A DNA stretch of 64,000 nucleotides from Microglena sp. YARC. Its lineage: Eukaryota > Chlorophyta > Chlorophyceae > Chlamydomonadales > Chlamydomonadaceae. Below the pieces are notes generated by a model. The model was not told the origin of the DNA. It did not search any database and saw nothing but the letters and a program-made list of their open reading frames with translations. The stretch spans positions 44,563,567 to 44,627,566 of the forward strand of contig CM039464.1 in NCBI GenBank assembly GCA_022414725.1, in the 5' to 3' direction. How positions within the stretch are numbered: position 1 is the stretch's first letter; every line of letters begins with the position of its first letter. The position numbers and the translations under genes are program-made. Shown one piece after another: positions 50,497 through 61,240 of this stretch.

Positions 50497-50612
50497 CTCA
50501 CCCCAAGCCAGACTCACCCCAAGCCAGACTCACCCCAAGCCAGACTCACCCCAAGCCAGACTCACCCAAGCCAGACTCACCCCAAGCCAGACTCACCCAA
50601 GCCAGACTCACA
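50497..50612. repeat. 15-16-bp minisatellite CACCCCAAGCCAGACT
   Basis: Seven units, some one C shorter; a single unit recurs at 50731-50750. Frames rotate because of the one-base length change. Confidence 0.9.
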
Positions 50613-50829
50613 ATATCCCTTACCTTTTCCAACCTCTCCCTGCACCTCACCCCACCCCATCCACACACATTTTCTATCCCCCCCCCCCCCCCCCCCTCCC
50701 ACCTCGTATTGCACAGACATACCATTCCAACTCACCCCAAGCCAGAGTCACAGTATTCCCTACTTTTCCCGACCTTTCCCTACCCCTCACCCCACCCCAT
50801 CCACACACATTCAAGCATCATCCCCCTGT

Positions 50830-51560
50830 GAAAAGGAAAAGAGCTTTACCATGAATAACTCTGAGAAAAACACCACATACACAAACCCAAGAATCTACGA
50901 GCAAGTTAGCAAGGATACACACCTCTCTAGCATCATCCCTTTGCAAAAAAGAAAAGAACTTTACCATTAAGAACTCTGAGAAAAACACCACATAAACAAA
51001 CCCAGAACTCTATGAGCAAGTTAGCAAGGATACGCACCTCTCTGGCATCATCCCTTAGTGAAAATTTAAAAATTCTACGAGCAATTTAGCAAGGACACAC
51101 ACCTCTCTAGCATCATCCCTTTGCAAAAAGGAAAGCAGCTACACCATTAAGAACTCTGTGAAAAACACCACATACACAAACCCAGAACTCTATGAGCAAG
51201 TTAGCAAGGATACGCACCTCTCTGGCGTCATCCCTTTGTAAAAATTTAAAAATTCTACGAGCAAGTTAGCAAGGACACACACCTCTCTAGTATCATCCCT
51301 TTGCAAAAAGGAAAAGAGCTGTACCATTAAGAACTCTGTGAAAAACACCACATACACAAACCCAGAACTCTATCAGCAAGTTAGCAAGGATACACACCTC
51401 TCTAGCATCATCCCTTTGTGAACAATTCCTATGCAGCGTCGCAAGCAAAAGGAGGAGGGAGCTCCGCCAACAAATAAAAACTGCATGAGCAAGTTAGCAA
51501 GGATACACACCTCTCTAGCATCCTCCCTTTGTGAACAATTCCTATGCAGCGTCGCAAGCA
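50830..51560. repeat. 180-bp higher-order repeat
   Basis: Composite unit of two ~65/115-bp parts, each containing GAGCAAGTTAGCAAGGATAC and ACACCTCTCTAGCATCATCC. Equivalent positions recur at 51015, 51195, 51375 and at 50900, 51080, 51260, exactly 180 bp apart. Further single units occur at 51488, 51911 and 52060-52115, on both sides of the rDNA fragment. Confidence 0.85.
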
Positions 51561-51590
51561 AAAGGAGGAGGGAGCTCCGCCCAAAATAGC

Positions 51591-51670
51591 GGAATCTTGG
51601 TTAGTTTCTTTTCCTCCGCTTACTGATATGCTTAAGTTCAGCGGGTGTTCTTGCCTGAGCTCAGGTCGAG
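51591..51670 (-). rRNA. Truncated 28S rRNA 5' end / ITS2 junction fragment
   Basis: On the minus strand: CGACCTGAGCTCAGGCAAGA, ACACCCGCTGAACTTAAGC, ATATCAGTAAGCGGAGGAAA and AGAAACTAACCAAGATTCC. This is the universally conserved start of nuclear large-subunit rRNA, including the site of the common ITS reverse primer. Similarity stops after about 80 nt at a GGAGCTCCCTCCTCC-type dispersed sequence, so it is a displaced fragment and not an rDNA unit. AGTAAGCGG has G where most green algae have A (AATAAGCGG), consistent with decay. GAGCTCAGGCAAG recalls Chlamydomonadales. Confidence 0.85.
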
Positions 51671-51754
51671 ATAATAGAGTGAAGTAAAAGCAGGCTGCAC
51701 ATGATCGACCAAAGAACAAGAGCATAAAGCTAATGCAATGGATGTTACAACCAA

Positions 51755-51905
51755 TAATACAGCTCCCACATAAAATACATAAATACATAAATACAGCTCC
51801 CACATAAAATACATAAATACATAAATACAGCTCCCACATAAAATACATAAATACATAAATACAGTTCCCACATAAAATACATAAATACAGCTCCCACATA
51901 AAAAC
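51755..51905. repeat. 33-34-bp minisatellite CAGCTCCCACATAAAATACA
   Basis: About five units of AATACAGCTCCCACATAAAA plus TACATAAATACAT. Tyr/Cys/Met-rich minus ORFs here are artefacts. Confidence 0.9.
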
Positions 51906-52339
51906 TGAAAGAGCAAGTTAGCAAGGATACGCACCTCTCTAGCATCATCCCTCCGCAACGCATATACCATATACAACATACTTGCAGCCTCTTCTTTGCA
52001 CGCAGTAACGCCCGTTATATACATGACACGATAGGAAGAACTTTAAAATTAAAAACTCTGCGAGCTAGCTAGCAAGTATAGCCATCATACACACCTCTCT
52101 AGCATCATCCCTCGGCAATGCATGCAGCTGCCATGGGTGAGGCCAAGAGCGGTACAAAAGCCCAATGCCTCCTTCACCCGAACGCTCTAGCTTGCAGCAA
52201 TACAGAGTATCCCAGTCAGAGTTCATCAGCTCATCCGACTTCTGCCTCAACTCCCTGATTCATGTTGCGGTGGGGATAATATCAGGGTAGGCGGTAGGAT
52301 TAACATATAGAAAGAGAGGACCAGCCGAGGAATACACCA

Positions 52340-52550
52340 GTGCTTATTTGTTTATATATGTATAGTGTATTTATATATATTTGTATATATATTTGTATAT
52401 ATATGTATAGTGTATTTATATATATTTGTATATATATTTGTATATATATGTATAGTGTATTTATATATATTTGTATATATATTTGTATATATATTTGTAT
52501 ATATATTTGTATATATATTTGTATATATATTTGTATATTGTCTATATTAT
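52340..52550. repeat. AT-rich minisatellite (TTTGTATATATA)n
   Basis: Twelve-bp TTTGTATATATA units interspersed with TGTATAGTGTATTTATATA in the first half. Ile/Tyr ORFs on both strands are artefacts. CACCAGTGCTT flanks both sides (52335 and 52563). Confidence 0.9.
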
Positions 52551-52814
52551 ATATACTATAATACACCAGTGCTTTTTTCAAATCTGAAAGTGGATTTTTT
52601 CTAGCTTACTGGTTTTAGGCCTCGTCCAGGGACAGCGTTTATAGCTTTGCATAGCTTTTATAGTTGTATAGCTTTTTAGGGCCATTTAGGGCAAATACTT
52701 TTTTCTGACTAGTTTGGCCAGACCCATGTGTCGCCATGCAGCAACGGAAGTCGGGGGGAAAAGGTGCTCACTGCAGGGGGGCTCAGCCAAACAAAGGATT
52801 ATATGCTTCTCATC

Positions 52815-55800
52815 TCTGCAATGGTTGCGCCACCCCACTACGATACACAAACAAGATCCTGGGCTCCCCACCTCAGCCATTGCTTCCCCACCTTACTATG
52901 ATATACAAACATGTAGGGTTAGGAGGGGGGATCTTAGCTCCTTTGGGCTAATAGCCCTAATAGAGCTAATTAGCCCTAAAATAAATTCCGTATTTTTTGG
53001 GCTAACTAGAGGTGAAGAGGAGAGAAATAGCACGTCGTCGTAGCATTGTTTCTGTGCCCCAAGAGGGAAGGGCATAGTTTTTGTGGCATAGAGTTTGGAC
53101 AGATCCCTCCATGAATTTTGCCATATTCTGTTATGTACTTACATACGTATTTCCCTCCAATGCGGCGTACGGGAGGGTCCCCTTAACACCACGCCCCTCC
53201 AGGCGTTTGTTTTTTCCCCCCTCCAATGTAACGCGTCGATATAATAATACTGCGATCTCCGTTCGCACCCGCAGTTTTGTGCCACATCATGAACTCATGA
53301 CGGTAAGATCATACACAATTGCCACAAAGGTCAGTAGGATGCATAACAACACTCTCCTTGACACGTGGCACTTTTTCTGGGTTGTTTTGGCTAAGTTTGG
53401 CTCGATTAGTTGTTACAATTAGGGCTAATTTAGCGAATAGCCCTAATAGGGCTGAGTTTAATCATTGTTTGCCCTAACCTCCGAAGCCTACAAACATGAG
53501 ACATGGCCCCTCAGTCCTCACCTCTCCCATGGCTGCCCCACCTTACTACGATCTACCAACACAAGCCTAGGCTACTCAGTCCTCACCTCTCCCATGGCTG
53601 CCCCACCTTACTACGATCTACCAACCCAAGCCTAGGCTACTCAGTCCTCACCTCTCCCATGGCTACCCCACCTTACTACGATCTACCAACACAAGCCTAG
53701 GCTACTCAGTCCTCACCTCTCCCATGGCTACCCCACCTTACTACGATCTACCAACACAAGCCTAGGCTACTCAGTCCTCACCTCTCCCATGGCTGCCCCA
53801 CCTTACTACGATCTACCAACCCAAGCCTAGGCTACTCAGTCCTCACCTTTCCCATGGCTGCCCCACCTTACTACGATACACCAACAAGATCCTAGCCTCC
53901 CCACCCCTGCCATGGCTGCCCCACCTTACTACGATCTACCAACACAAGCCTAGGCTACTCAGTCCTCACCTTTCCCATGGCTGCCCCACCTTACTACGAT
54001 ACACCAACAAGATCCTAGCCTCCCCACCCCTGCCATGGCTGCCCCACCTTACTACGATCTACCAACACAAGCCTAGGCTACTCAGTCCTCACCTCTCCCA
54101 TGGCTACCCCACCTTACTACGATCTACCAACACAAGCCTAGGCTACTCAGTCCTCACCTCTCCCATGGCTACCCCACCTTACTACGATCTACCAACACAA
54201 GCCTGGGCTACTCAGTCCTCACCTCTCCCATGGCTACCCCACCTTACTACGATCTACCAACACAAGCCTAGGCTACTCAGTCCTCACCTTTCCCATGGCT
54301 GCCCCACCTTACTACGATCTACCAACACAAGCCTAGGCTACTCAGTCCTCACCTTTCCCATGGTTGCCCCACCTTACTACGATCTACCAACACAAGCCTA
54401 GGCTACTCAGTCCTCACCTCTCCCATGGCTGCCCCACCTTACTACGATCTACCAACACAAGCCTAGGCTACTCAGTCCTCACCTCTCCCATGGCTACCCC
54501 ACCTTACTACGATCTACCAACACAAGCCTAGGCTACTCAGTCCTCACCTCTCCCATGGCTACCCCACCTTACTACGATCTACCAACACAAGCCTAGGCTA
54601 CTCAGTCCTCACCTTTCCCATGGCTGCCCCACCTTACTACGATCTACCAACCCAAGCCTAGGCTACTCAGTCCTCACCTTTCCCATGGCTGCCCCACCTT
54701 ACTACGATACACCAACAAGATCCTAGCCTCCCCACCCCTGCCATGGCTGCCCCACCTTACTACGATCTACCAACACAAGCCTAGGCTACTCAGTCCTCAC
54801 CTCTCCCATGGCTGCTACACCTTACTACGATCTACCAACACAAGCCTAGGCTACTCAGTCCTCACCTCTCCCATGGCTGCCCCACCTTACTACGATCTAC
54901 CAACACAAGCCTAGGCTACTCAGTCCTCACCTCTCCCATGGCTGCCCCACCTTACTACGATCTACCAACCCAAGCCTAGGCTACTCAGTCCTCACCTTTC
55001 CCATGGCTTCCCCACCTTACTACGATACACCAACAAGATCCTAGCCTCCCCACCCCTGCCATGGCTGCCCCACCTTACTACGATCTACCAACACAAGCCT
55101 AGGCTACTCAGTCCTCACCTCTCCCATGGCTGCCCCACCTTACTACGATCTACCAACACAAGCCTAGGCTACTCAGTCCTCACCTCTCCCATGGCTACCC
55201 CACCTTACTACGATCTACCAACACAAGCCTAGGCTACTCAGTCCTCACCTCTCCCATGGCTGCCCCACCTTACTACGATCTACCAACACAAGCCTAGGCT
55301 ACTCAGTCCTCACCTCTCCCATGGCTACCCCACCTTACTACGATCTACCAACACAAGCCTAGGCTACTCAGTCCTCACCTCTCCCATGGCTGCCCCACCT
55401 TACTACGATCTACCAACACAAGCCTAGGCTACTCAGTCCTCACCTCAACCATGGCTGCCCCACCTTACTACGATCTACCAACACAAGCCTAGGCTACTCA
55501 GTCCTCACCTTTCCCATGGCTACCCCACCTTACTACGATCTACCAACACAAGCCTAGGCTACTCAGTCCTCACCTCTCCATGGCTGCCCCACCTTACTAC
55601 GATCTACCAACCCAAGCCTAGGCTACTCAGTCCTCACCTTTCCCATGGCTGCCCCACCTTACTACGATACACCAACAAGATCCTAGCCTCCCCACCCCTG
55701 CCATGGCTGCCCCACCTTACTACGATCTACCAACACAAGCCTAGGCTACTCAGTCCTCACCTTTCCCATGGCTGCTACACCTTACTACGATCTACCAACA

Positions 55801-56620
55801 CAAGCCTAGGCTACTCAGTCCTCACCTCTCCCATGGCTGCCCCACCTTACTACGATCTACCAACACAAGCCTAGGCTACTCAGTCCTCACCTCTCCCATG
55901 GCTACCCCACCTTACTACGATCTACCAACACAAGCCTAGGCTACTCAGTCCTCACCTCTCCCATGGCTACCCCACCTTACTACGATCTACCAACACAAGC
56001 CTAGGCTACTCAGTCCTCACCTTTCCCATGGCTGCCCCACCTTACTACGATCTACCAACCCAAGCCTAGGCTACTCAGTCCTCACCTTTCCCATGGCTGC
56101 CCCACCTTACTACGATACACCAACAAGATCCTAGCCTCCCCACCCCTGCCATGGCTGCCCCACCTTACTACGATCTACCAACACAAGCCTAGGCTACTCA
56201 GTCCTCACCTTTCCCATGGCTGCCCCACCTTACTACGATATACCAACACAAGCCTAGGCTACTCAGTCCTCACCTCTCCCATGGCTGCCCCACCTTACTA
56301 CGATATACCAACACAATCCTAGGCCCCTCAGTCCTCACCTCTCCCACAGCTGCCCCACCCCACTACAATACACCAACAAGATCCTAGGCTCCTCAGTCCC
56401 CACCTGTCCCACGGCTGCCCCACCTTACAACGATACACAAGCAAGATCCTAGGCTCTCCACCTCTGCCACCGCATCCCCACCTTACTATGATATACAAAC
56501 ATGATCCTACGCCCCTCAGTCCTCACCACTCCCGCGGCTGCCCCACCTTACTACGATATACCAACACAAGCCTAGGCCCCTCAGTCCTCACCTTTCCCAT
56601 GGCTGCCCTACCTCGCTACC
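52815..56620. repeat. Large minisatellite of 65-bp and 58-bp units, interrupted by a hAT-like element
   Basis: Main unit A (65 bp): GATCTACCAACACAAGCCTA, GGCTACTCAGTCCTCACC, TCTCCCATGGCTGCCCCACC, TTACTAC. Unit B (58 bp) replaces the middle with GATACACCAACAAGATCCTA and GCCTCCCCACCCCTGCC. Six B units start near 53875, 53998, 54707, 55023, 55664 and 56113; by their spacing 1, 10, 4, 9 and 6 A units lie between them. Degenerate units occur at both edges (52815-52913 and 56310-56620), typical of arrays homogenised from the centre. The 65-bp period rotates frames. Confidence 0.95.
52914..53490. mobile_element. 577-bp hAT-like non-autonomous element inside the minisatellite
   Basis: Begins TAGGGTTAGGAGG and ends CCTCCGAAGCCTA (11 of 13 positions inverted-complementary). 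It is flanked by CAAACATG on both sides (52906-52913 and 53491-53498), an 8-bp TSD. Subterminal regions are rich in TAGCCCTAATAGGGCTA-type palindromes. No transposase ORF. Minisatellite sequence continues on each side, so the element split an existing array. Confidence 0.75.
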
Positions 56621-56639
56621 CTTACTCCAACTTGGATTT

Positions 56640-57200
56640 ACAGCGATGATAGTGTGACCCGGGTCGGTCACTTTGGATCCATATCCACCACTGTGCAAGG
56701 GAAATGGAGAGGCATATCATATTGTGAGATGGAATAACAGAATGATAGTGTGAACCCCTGGTGTGACCTGGGTCAGTCACTTTGGGTCACATGAATGATA
56801 GTATTACCCAGGTCAGTCACTTTGGATTCACAGCAATGATTGTGTGACCACGGTTAGTCACTTGGGATCCATATCCACCACTGTGCGAGGGAAATGTAGA
56901 GGCACATCATACTGTGAGATGGGATCAGAGGAATAGTGAGATGAGATCAGACATATTGTGAGATCAGATGAATAATGAGATTTGATAGGATACATGGTGA
57001 GATCAGATGATTAGTGAGATAAGATAAGAAGAATAGTGAGATAAGATATGATGTATTGTGAGATCAGATGAATAGTCAGATTACATTTCAGATGCATAGT
57101 GAGAAGTGATCATATATATTGTGAGATCAGATGAATAGCGAGATGCGGTCATATACATCATGAGATCAGATGAACAGTGGGATGATATCGTACATATTGT
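56640..57200. repeat. Two nested tandem repeats: GTCACTTTGGATCC and GAGATCAGATGAATAGT
   Basis: A ~185-bp segment (GATAGTGTGACCCGGGTCGG, ATATCCACCACTGTGC, GGGAAATGGAGAGGCA) occurs at about 56648 and 56835. From 56905 a degenerate ~35-bp unit (TATTGTGAGATCAGATGAAT, AGTGAGAT) repeats about eight times. Confidence 0.75.
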
Positions 57201-57289
57201 GGGATCAGATAAATAATTGTCCAACATTGTACATGGATAGTCATCATTGTAGATGGATAGACATCATCGTAATTGGAAAAGTGGTCTTG

Positions 57290-57293
<4 letters not shown>

Positions 57294-57338
<45 letters not shown>

Positions 57339-57657
57339 TATATTGCTTATCATAAGATATACCAAGATAGCGTACGATACATCATATGATATATCTGTGA
57401 TATATCTCACGAGAATCGAGGAACCAGGATGATATTGACAAGCCTATACATATAGTGTTATATATACTATACTGACATATACTGTATATACTGATATAAA
57501 CTAGTATATATTGACAAGCCTATACATACAGTGATATATGTACTGATAAATAATGAATACTGGTATACTGATATAAACTAGGATATATTGACAAGCATAT
57601 GCATACAGTGATATGTATACTGATAAATAATGTATACCGGTGTACTGATATAAACGA

Positions 57658-57713
<56 letters not shown>

Positions 57714-57735
57714 ATATATATATATATATAAACAA
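57294..57735. repeat. (TA)n microsatellites and a ~75-bp TATACTGATATAAAC repeat
   Basis: (TA)n at 57294-57345 and 57660-57733. Between them three units of ATATTGACAAGCCTATACAT, ACAGTGATAT, ACTGATAAATAATG. No coding potential. Confidence 0.9.
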
Positions 57736-57852
57736 GCCTATTCATATAGTGCGATATATATTGTGCTTATACTACCTATGTTTATTCTGTTTGCTCTGGG
57801 TGGTATATATATTTAATATATTTAACATAATTACTCTGTTTGATGAGGGTGT

Positions 57853-57978
57853 GATCAGGAGTCTGGGTTTGAGGTTTGGGTTTGAGGTTTGGGTTTGAGG
57901 TTTGGGTTTGGGGTTTGGGTTTGGGGTTTGGGTTTGAGGTTTGAGGTTTGAGGTTTGGGTTTCAGGTTTGGGTTTGAC
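57853..57978. repeat. GGTTTGGGTTTGAGG repeat, telomere-like composition
   Basis: About ten tandem GGTTTG(G/A)GTTTG units followed by a G run at 57979-57989. The T/G strand asymmetry recalls telomeric DNA, but the exact plant/algal TTTAGGG or TTTTAGGG unit is absent. Confidence 0.8.
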
Positions 57979-58100
57979 GGGGGGGGGGAGATGGGGGGTT
58001 GGGAGTAGGGGTTGAGGGGGTTTGGTTTATGTTAAGCCACACATCAGAATGCCTTGGCTTGCTAAGGGTGAGCAAGATAAAGGCTGATATACCAAACACC

Positions 58101-58103
<3 letters not shown>

Positions 58104-58175
<72 letters not shown>
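58104..58175. repeat. (TA)n microsatellite, left flank of the possible Helitron
   Basis: Near-pure TA with a single TG. A similar tract at 60301-60348 borders the other side of the 2.1-kb segment between them. Confidence 0.9.
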
Positions 58176-59123
58176 CCCGAATGAAAAAAATTACAAAATT
58201 TTTTGATTGAGGGATTAGCCTGTCAAAAATGTCCGTGTGTGTGTGTGTCCGTCACAACCTACTTTTCAGGTTTCACTTTAAATCACAAAAAAACGAAACA
58301 TTATATAAGATATCCCAAATATATGACTTATTGATACCGGAGATTTTCTCACAAGACCACATATGAGCATCGCAATTCAAGAAAAGGAGCTAAGGCTTGT
58401 GCTTTTTGGGCCAAAAGCGACAATTCTTGGGTAACATTTGTTATCATTTCAAATTCGTACCATCCAATCATGTGCGCATACATAGGTTTGGGAATGGAAT
58501 TGTCGTCAAAAAATCGAGGCGAAACATGTAAGCATCACAATGGACGAAACATTCCCTTACGGCACTTGAGCTATTATTAGCACGGACTTCACCCACAACT
58601 CAGCCGCAGGGCCGTGCGTGGGGTGGGACGGGTGCGTGGGGTGGGCCTACGGATATGTACTGTGTACTTCTAAATCACGTAATGTTCATGTTTCCAGCCT
58701 CGCGAGCTTGCACAATGATGAACGATTACATGGGCAACGATAACATATCCAGCTCACACACTTGCGGAGCTTGGAATTATATATATATATATAAAGAAAT
58801 CATGGTCGCGGTGGTCGTGGTGGTCGTGGTGGTGTCATCATCGCGTGCCCACGTGCGAAGTGTAACCGACTTGCAACCGACTTTTCGTTCACCCAACTAG
58901 CAACTCCCCGCCTAGCGGAATTTTCAAACACCAAAACTGCAGATTCGCTAAGCTAAGCGCGCGCGCTCATAGCAAGTCCACAATTGCCTCCGATACTATG
59001 ACGGCAAGACATTTAGAATCAGAAGATCCTCTCCTCGGAGGTCACCAGCCGACCCTCATATGGCTTGGCATGGCGCTCGGAATAATAGCTTTCAGTTCTT
59101 CACGGATTATGCGACCATGATGC

Positions 59124-59618
59124 ATGGCAACGGTCATAATGGACAGGAGGGCCCGCAAAAACGCCAGCCAGCGCTCAAAGCGAGCTTGCCAGAGCAAGGA
59201 AGACAGGGAAATAGCCAACAAGCGTCGACGTGATGCCCGCGCTGCCCGATCCGAGGAGCTACGTCATGCTGGTAATCTCGCAAGGAATCAGGAACGAGCT
59301 ACCGTGCCTGAGGAGGAACACGAAGCTGGTAACCAATCCAGGCGCTAAGACGATGCTGCCCAGCCTGAGGAATTATGCCAGGATCATAATCAAGCCAGAC
59401 CTTCATATCGTGATGCTTTTTTTCTCCGTCTGCGAGCGTTGCCACCATTCATCTCACGCATGCGCAATTTTGCCATGCCATCGCATCACATTCGTAGTGA
59501 TTGGCATCCAGTTGCGATTAATTACCTTCGTTCAGATCGCCATGGCCATTCCGTCCCCCTGGACACTCTTGCGCTTGCCACGATCTTCCCATCTTTGCAA
59601 GCTCTTTTCGTTGTATAG
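59124..59618 (+). pseudogene. Broken ORF with Arg/Lys-rich N-terminus
   Basis: ATG at 59124. A single in-frame TAA at 59346 splits an otherwise open 164-codon frame ending at TAG 59616. The first part is highly basic and helical (RRARKNASQRSKRACQSKED, REIANKRRRDARAARSEEL). It then has three loose ~17-residue repeats (HAGNLARNQER; EAGNQSRR; CQDHNQARP) and a less charged end (FFLRLRALPPFISRM; LDTLALATIFPSLQAL). Basic N-termini of this kind precede the Helitron replicase domain in some elements, but that is only a resemblance. Continuation of the frame after the stop suggests a decayed gene or a base error. Confidence 0.4.
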
Positions 59619-59829
59619 AATATGAAGTACGTTGCTGCGATTTTTGCTGTTCTGAGTTGATCGAGTCTCGACTGGGGCACTGTACGAGAAGACGAAGCTG
59701 CAGGTTTGTAGCCATGCAATTGCACCGGTCCGGTGTTCTCGGGGCGATCGGAATCTGAGCGACTGAGCGCTCGCAATGTTGGTAGGTTCGAAGCACAGCG
59801 GTTCCCTCTTTCTGCACGATTGAATCCCA

Positions 59830-60067
59830 CAGGGTGAAGTGAAGGGTACGAGGTAGGGAGAAGAAGATTTTGTGTGCGTGTTGGTGGTTGGGGGAAGGGA
59901 GGGTGGTGGGGGGTAAGGTGAGAGAAAGAGAGTGCGTGTGGATGGGGTGGGTGAGGGGTAGGGAGAGGTCAGAATGGGGGGAAGGGGGGGATGGTATGTG
60001 TGTATGATAGGGTGGGAGGCCACACCTGAAGCAGAAGGGGAATAGGTAGGGAGAAGAAGTGTGTGTG

Positions 60068-60107
<40 letters not shown>

Positions 60108-60190
60108 AGGGGGAGAGGCAGGGGAGCGTCGAGCAAGGGCTGAGATGGCTGATTTCTTGACTGTGTGTAAGGGAGGGGGGGGAGGGGGGG
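59830..60190. repeat. Purine-rich / poly-G tract related to the array at 49.9-50.8 kb
   Basis: On the minus strand it reads TTCTCCCTACCT, CCCCTTCTGCTTCAGGTGTG, GACCTCTCCCTACCCCTC and CCACCCCATCCACACGCA, matching elements of 49890-50820 in inverted orientation. A pure G run spans about 60069-60106 and may form quadruplexes. Confidence 0.75.
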
Positions 60191-60298
60191 CATACAAGGG
60201 CGTTACCTGTTATGTAACCCAAACCAGACTAGGACCCATGGCCTGGGTGGGGGGGTGGGGGTGGGGGGTGGCCACCGGCCACACGGGCTACCGTACTA

Positions 60299-60300
<2 letters not shown>

Positions 60301-60348
<48 letters not shown>
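60301..60348. repeat. (TA)n microsatellite
   Basis: Pure TA, directly after CTAG|T. Followed at 60352-60450 by dispersed family 7 (see 12158). Confidence 0.95.
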
Positions 60349-60352
<4 letters not shown>

Positions 60353-60454
60353 AGCTACGCAACAATCCTGACATCAGGTTTGAGTAGCCCAAGTAGCTAC
60401 TCAACCTGGCCTACATAAACCTATAATTAAAAACACTGTCAAGGACTCACTTAT

Positions 60455-61240
60455 AGAGCTTCAGGAATGACGGAAATGTGGCGTTTGTGGCAATGCCGGC
60501 CTGCGCAAGCAATGGGAAAAAGTGAAATGTGGTGTCTGGGGGAATGCCTGAATTGACAGAAATGAAACAAGTGAAATGTGGTGTCTGTGGGAATGCCTGC
60601 CTGCGCAAGCGATGGGAAAAAGTGAAATGTGGTGTCTGTGGGAACGCCGGAGTGTGACAGAAATGGAAAAAGTGAAATATGGTGTTTGTTGTAATGCCGG
60701 GAGGTGCAAGAAATGGGGAAAAGTGGCGTTTGTGGCAATACCAGCATGTGCAAGAAATGGAAAAAGTGAAATGATGTGTCTGGGAATGCCAGACTACGCA
60801 AGAAATGTAAAAAGTGAAATGTGGTGTTTGTGGCAATGTCAGACTGTGCGAGAATTGGGAAAAGTGAAATGGGTGGTCTGTGGCAATGCCTGCCAGCGCA
60901 AGCAATGGGAAGAAAGTGAAATGTGGTAGTTGTGGCCATGCCGGCCTGCGCATGCAATGGGAAGAAAGTGAAATGTGGTAGTTGTGGCCATGCCGGCCTG
61001 CGCATGCAATGGGAAGAAAGTGAAATGTGGTAGTTGTGGCCATGCCGGCCTGCGCATGCAATGGGAAGAAAGTGAAATGTGGTAGTTGTGGCCATGCCGG
61101 CCTGCGCATGCAATGGGAAGAAAGTGAAATGTGGTAGTTGTGGCCATGCCGGCCTGCGCATGCAATGGGAAGAAAGTGAAATGTGGTGGTTGTGGCCATG
61201 CCGGCCTGCGCTAGCAATGGGAAAAGTGAAATGTGGTGGT
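60455..61240. repeat. 52-bp minisatellite (AAAGTGAAATGTGGTAGTTG)
   Basis: About 15 units of AAAGTGAAATGTGGTAGTTG, TGGCCATGCCGGCCTGCGC, ATGCAATGGGAAG. The right half is homogeneous with an exact 52-bp period; the left half is diverged, with 50-53-bp units. The 52-bp period rotates frames. Long minus frames (HISLSSHCMRRPAWPQL) arise because all three are open. Confidence 0.95.

Larger units (their letters stand above)
58176..60299 (+). mobile_element. Possible non-autonomous Helitron remnant
   Basis: The right end has Helitron-like 3' features: stem GTGGCC-ACC-GGCCAC (60268-60282), stem ACGG-GCTA-CCGT (60283-60294), then CTAG (60296-60299) followed by T. Helitrons end in CTRR about ten bases after a hairpin and insert between A and T. 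The left end lacks the canonical TC start, so the boundary is only assumed from the (TA)n tract. The interior holds TGTCCGTGTGTGTGTGTGTC and a broken Arg/Lys-rich ORF. No Rep or helicase motif is visible. Confidence 0.25.

Noticed and set aside
53498..56620. CRISPR-like array of regular repeats
   Set aside because: Units are tandem without unique spacers, 65/58 bp long, in a eukaryotic context. It is a minisatellite.
57853..57978. Interstitial telomere
   Set aside because: The unit is GGTTTG(G/A)GTTTG; no TTTAGGG or TTTTAGGG units are present.
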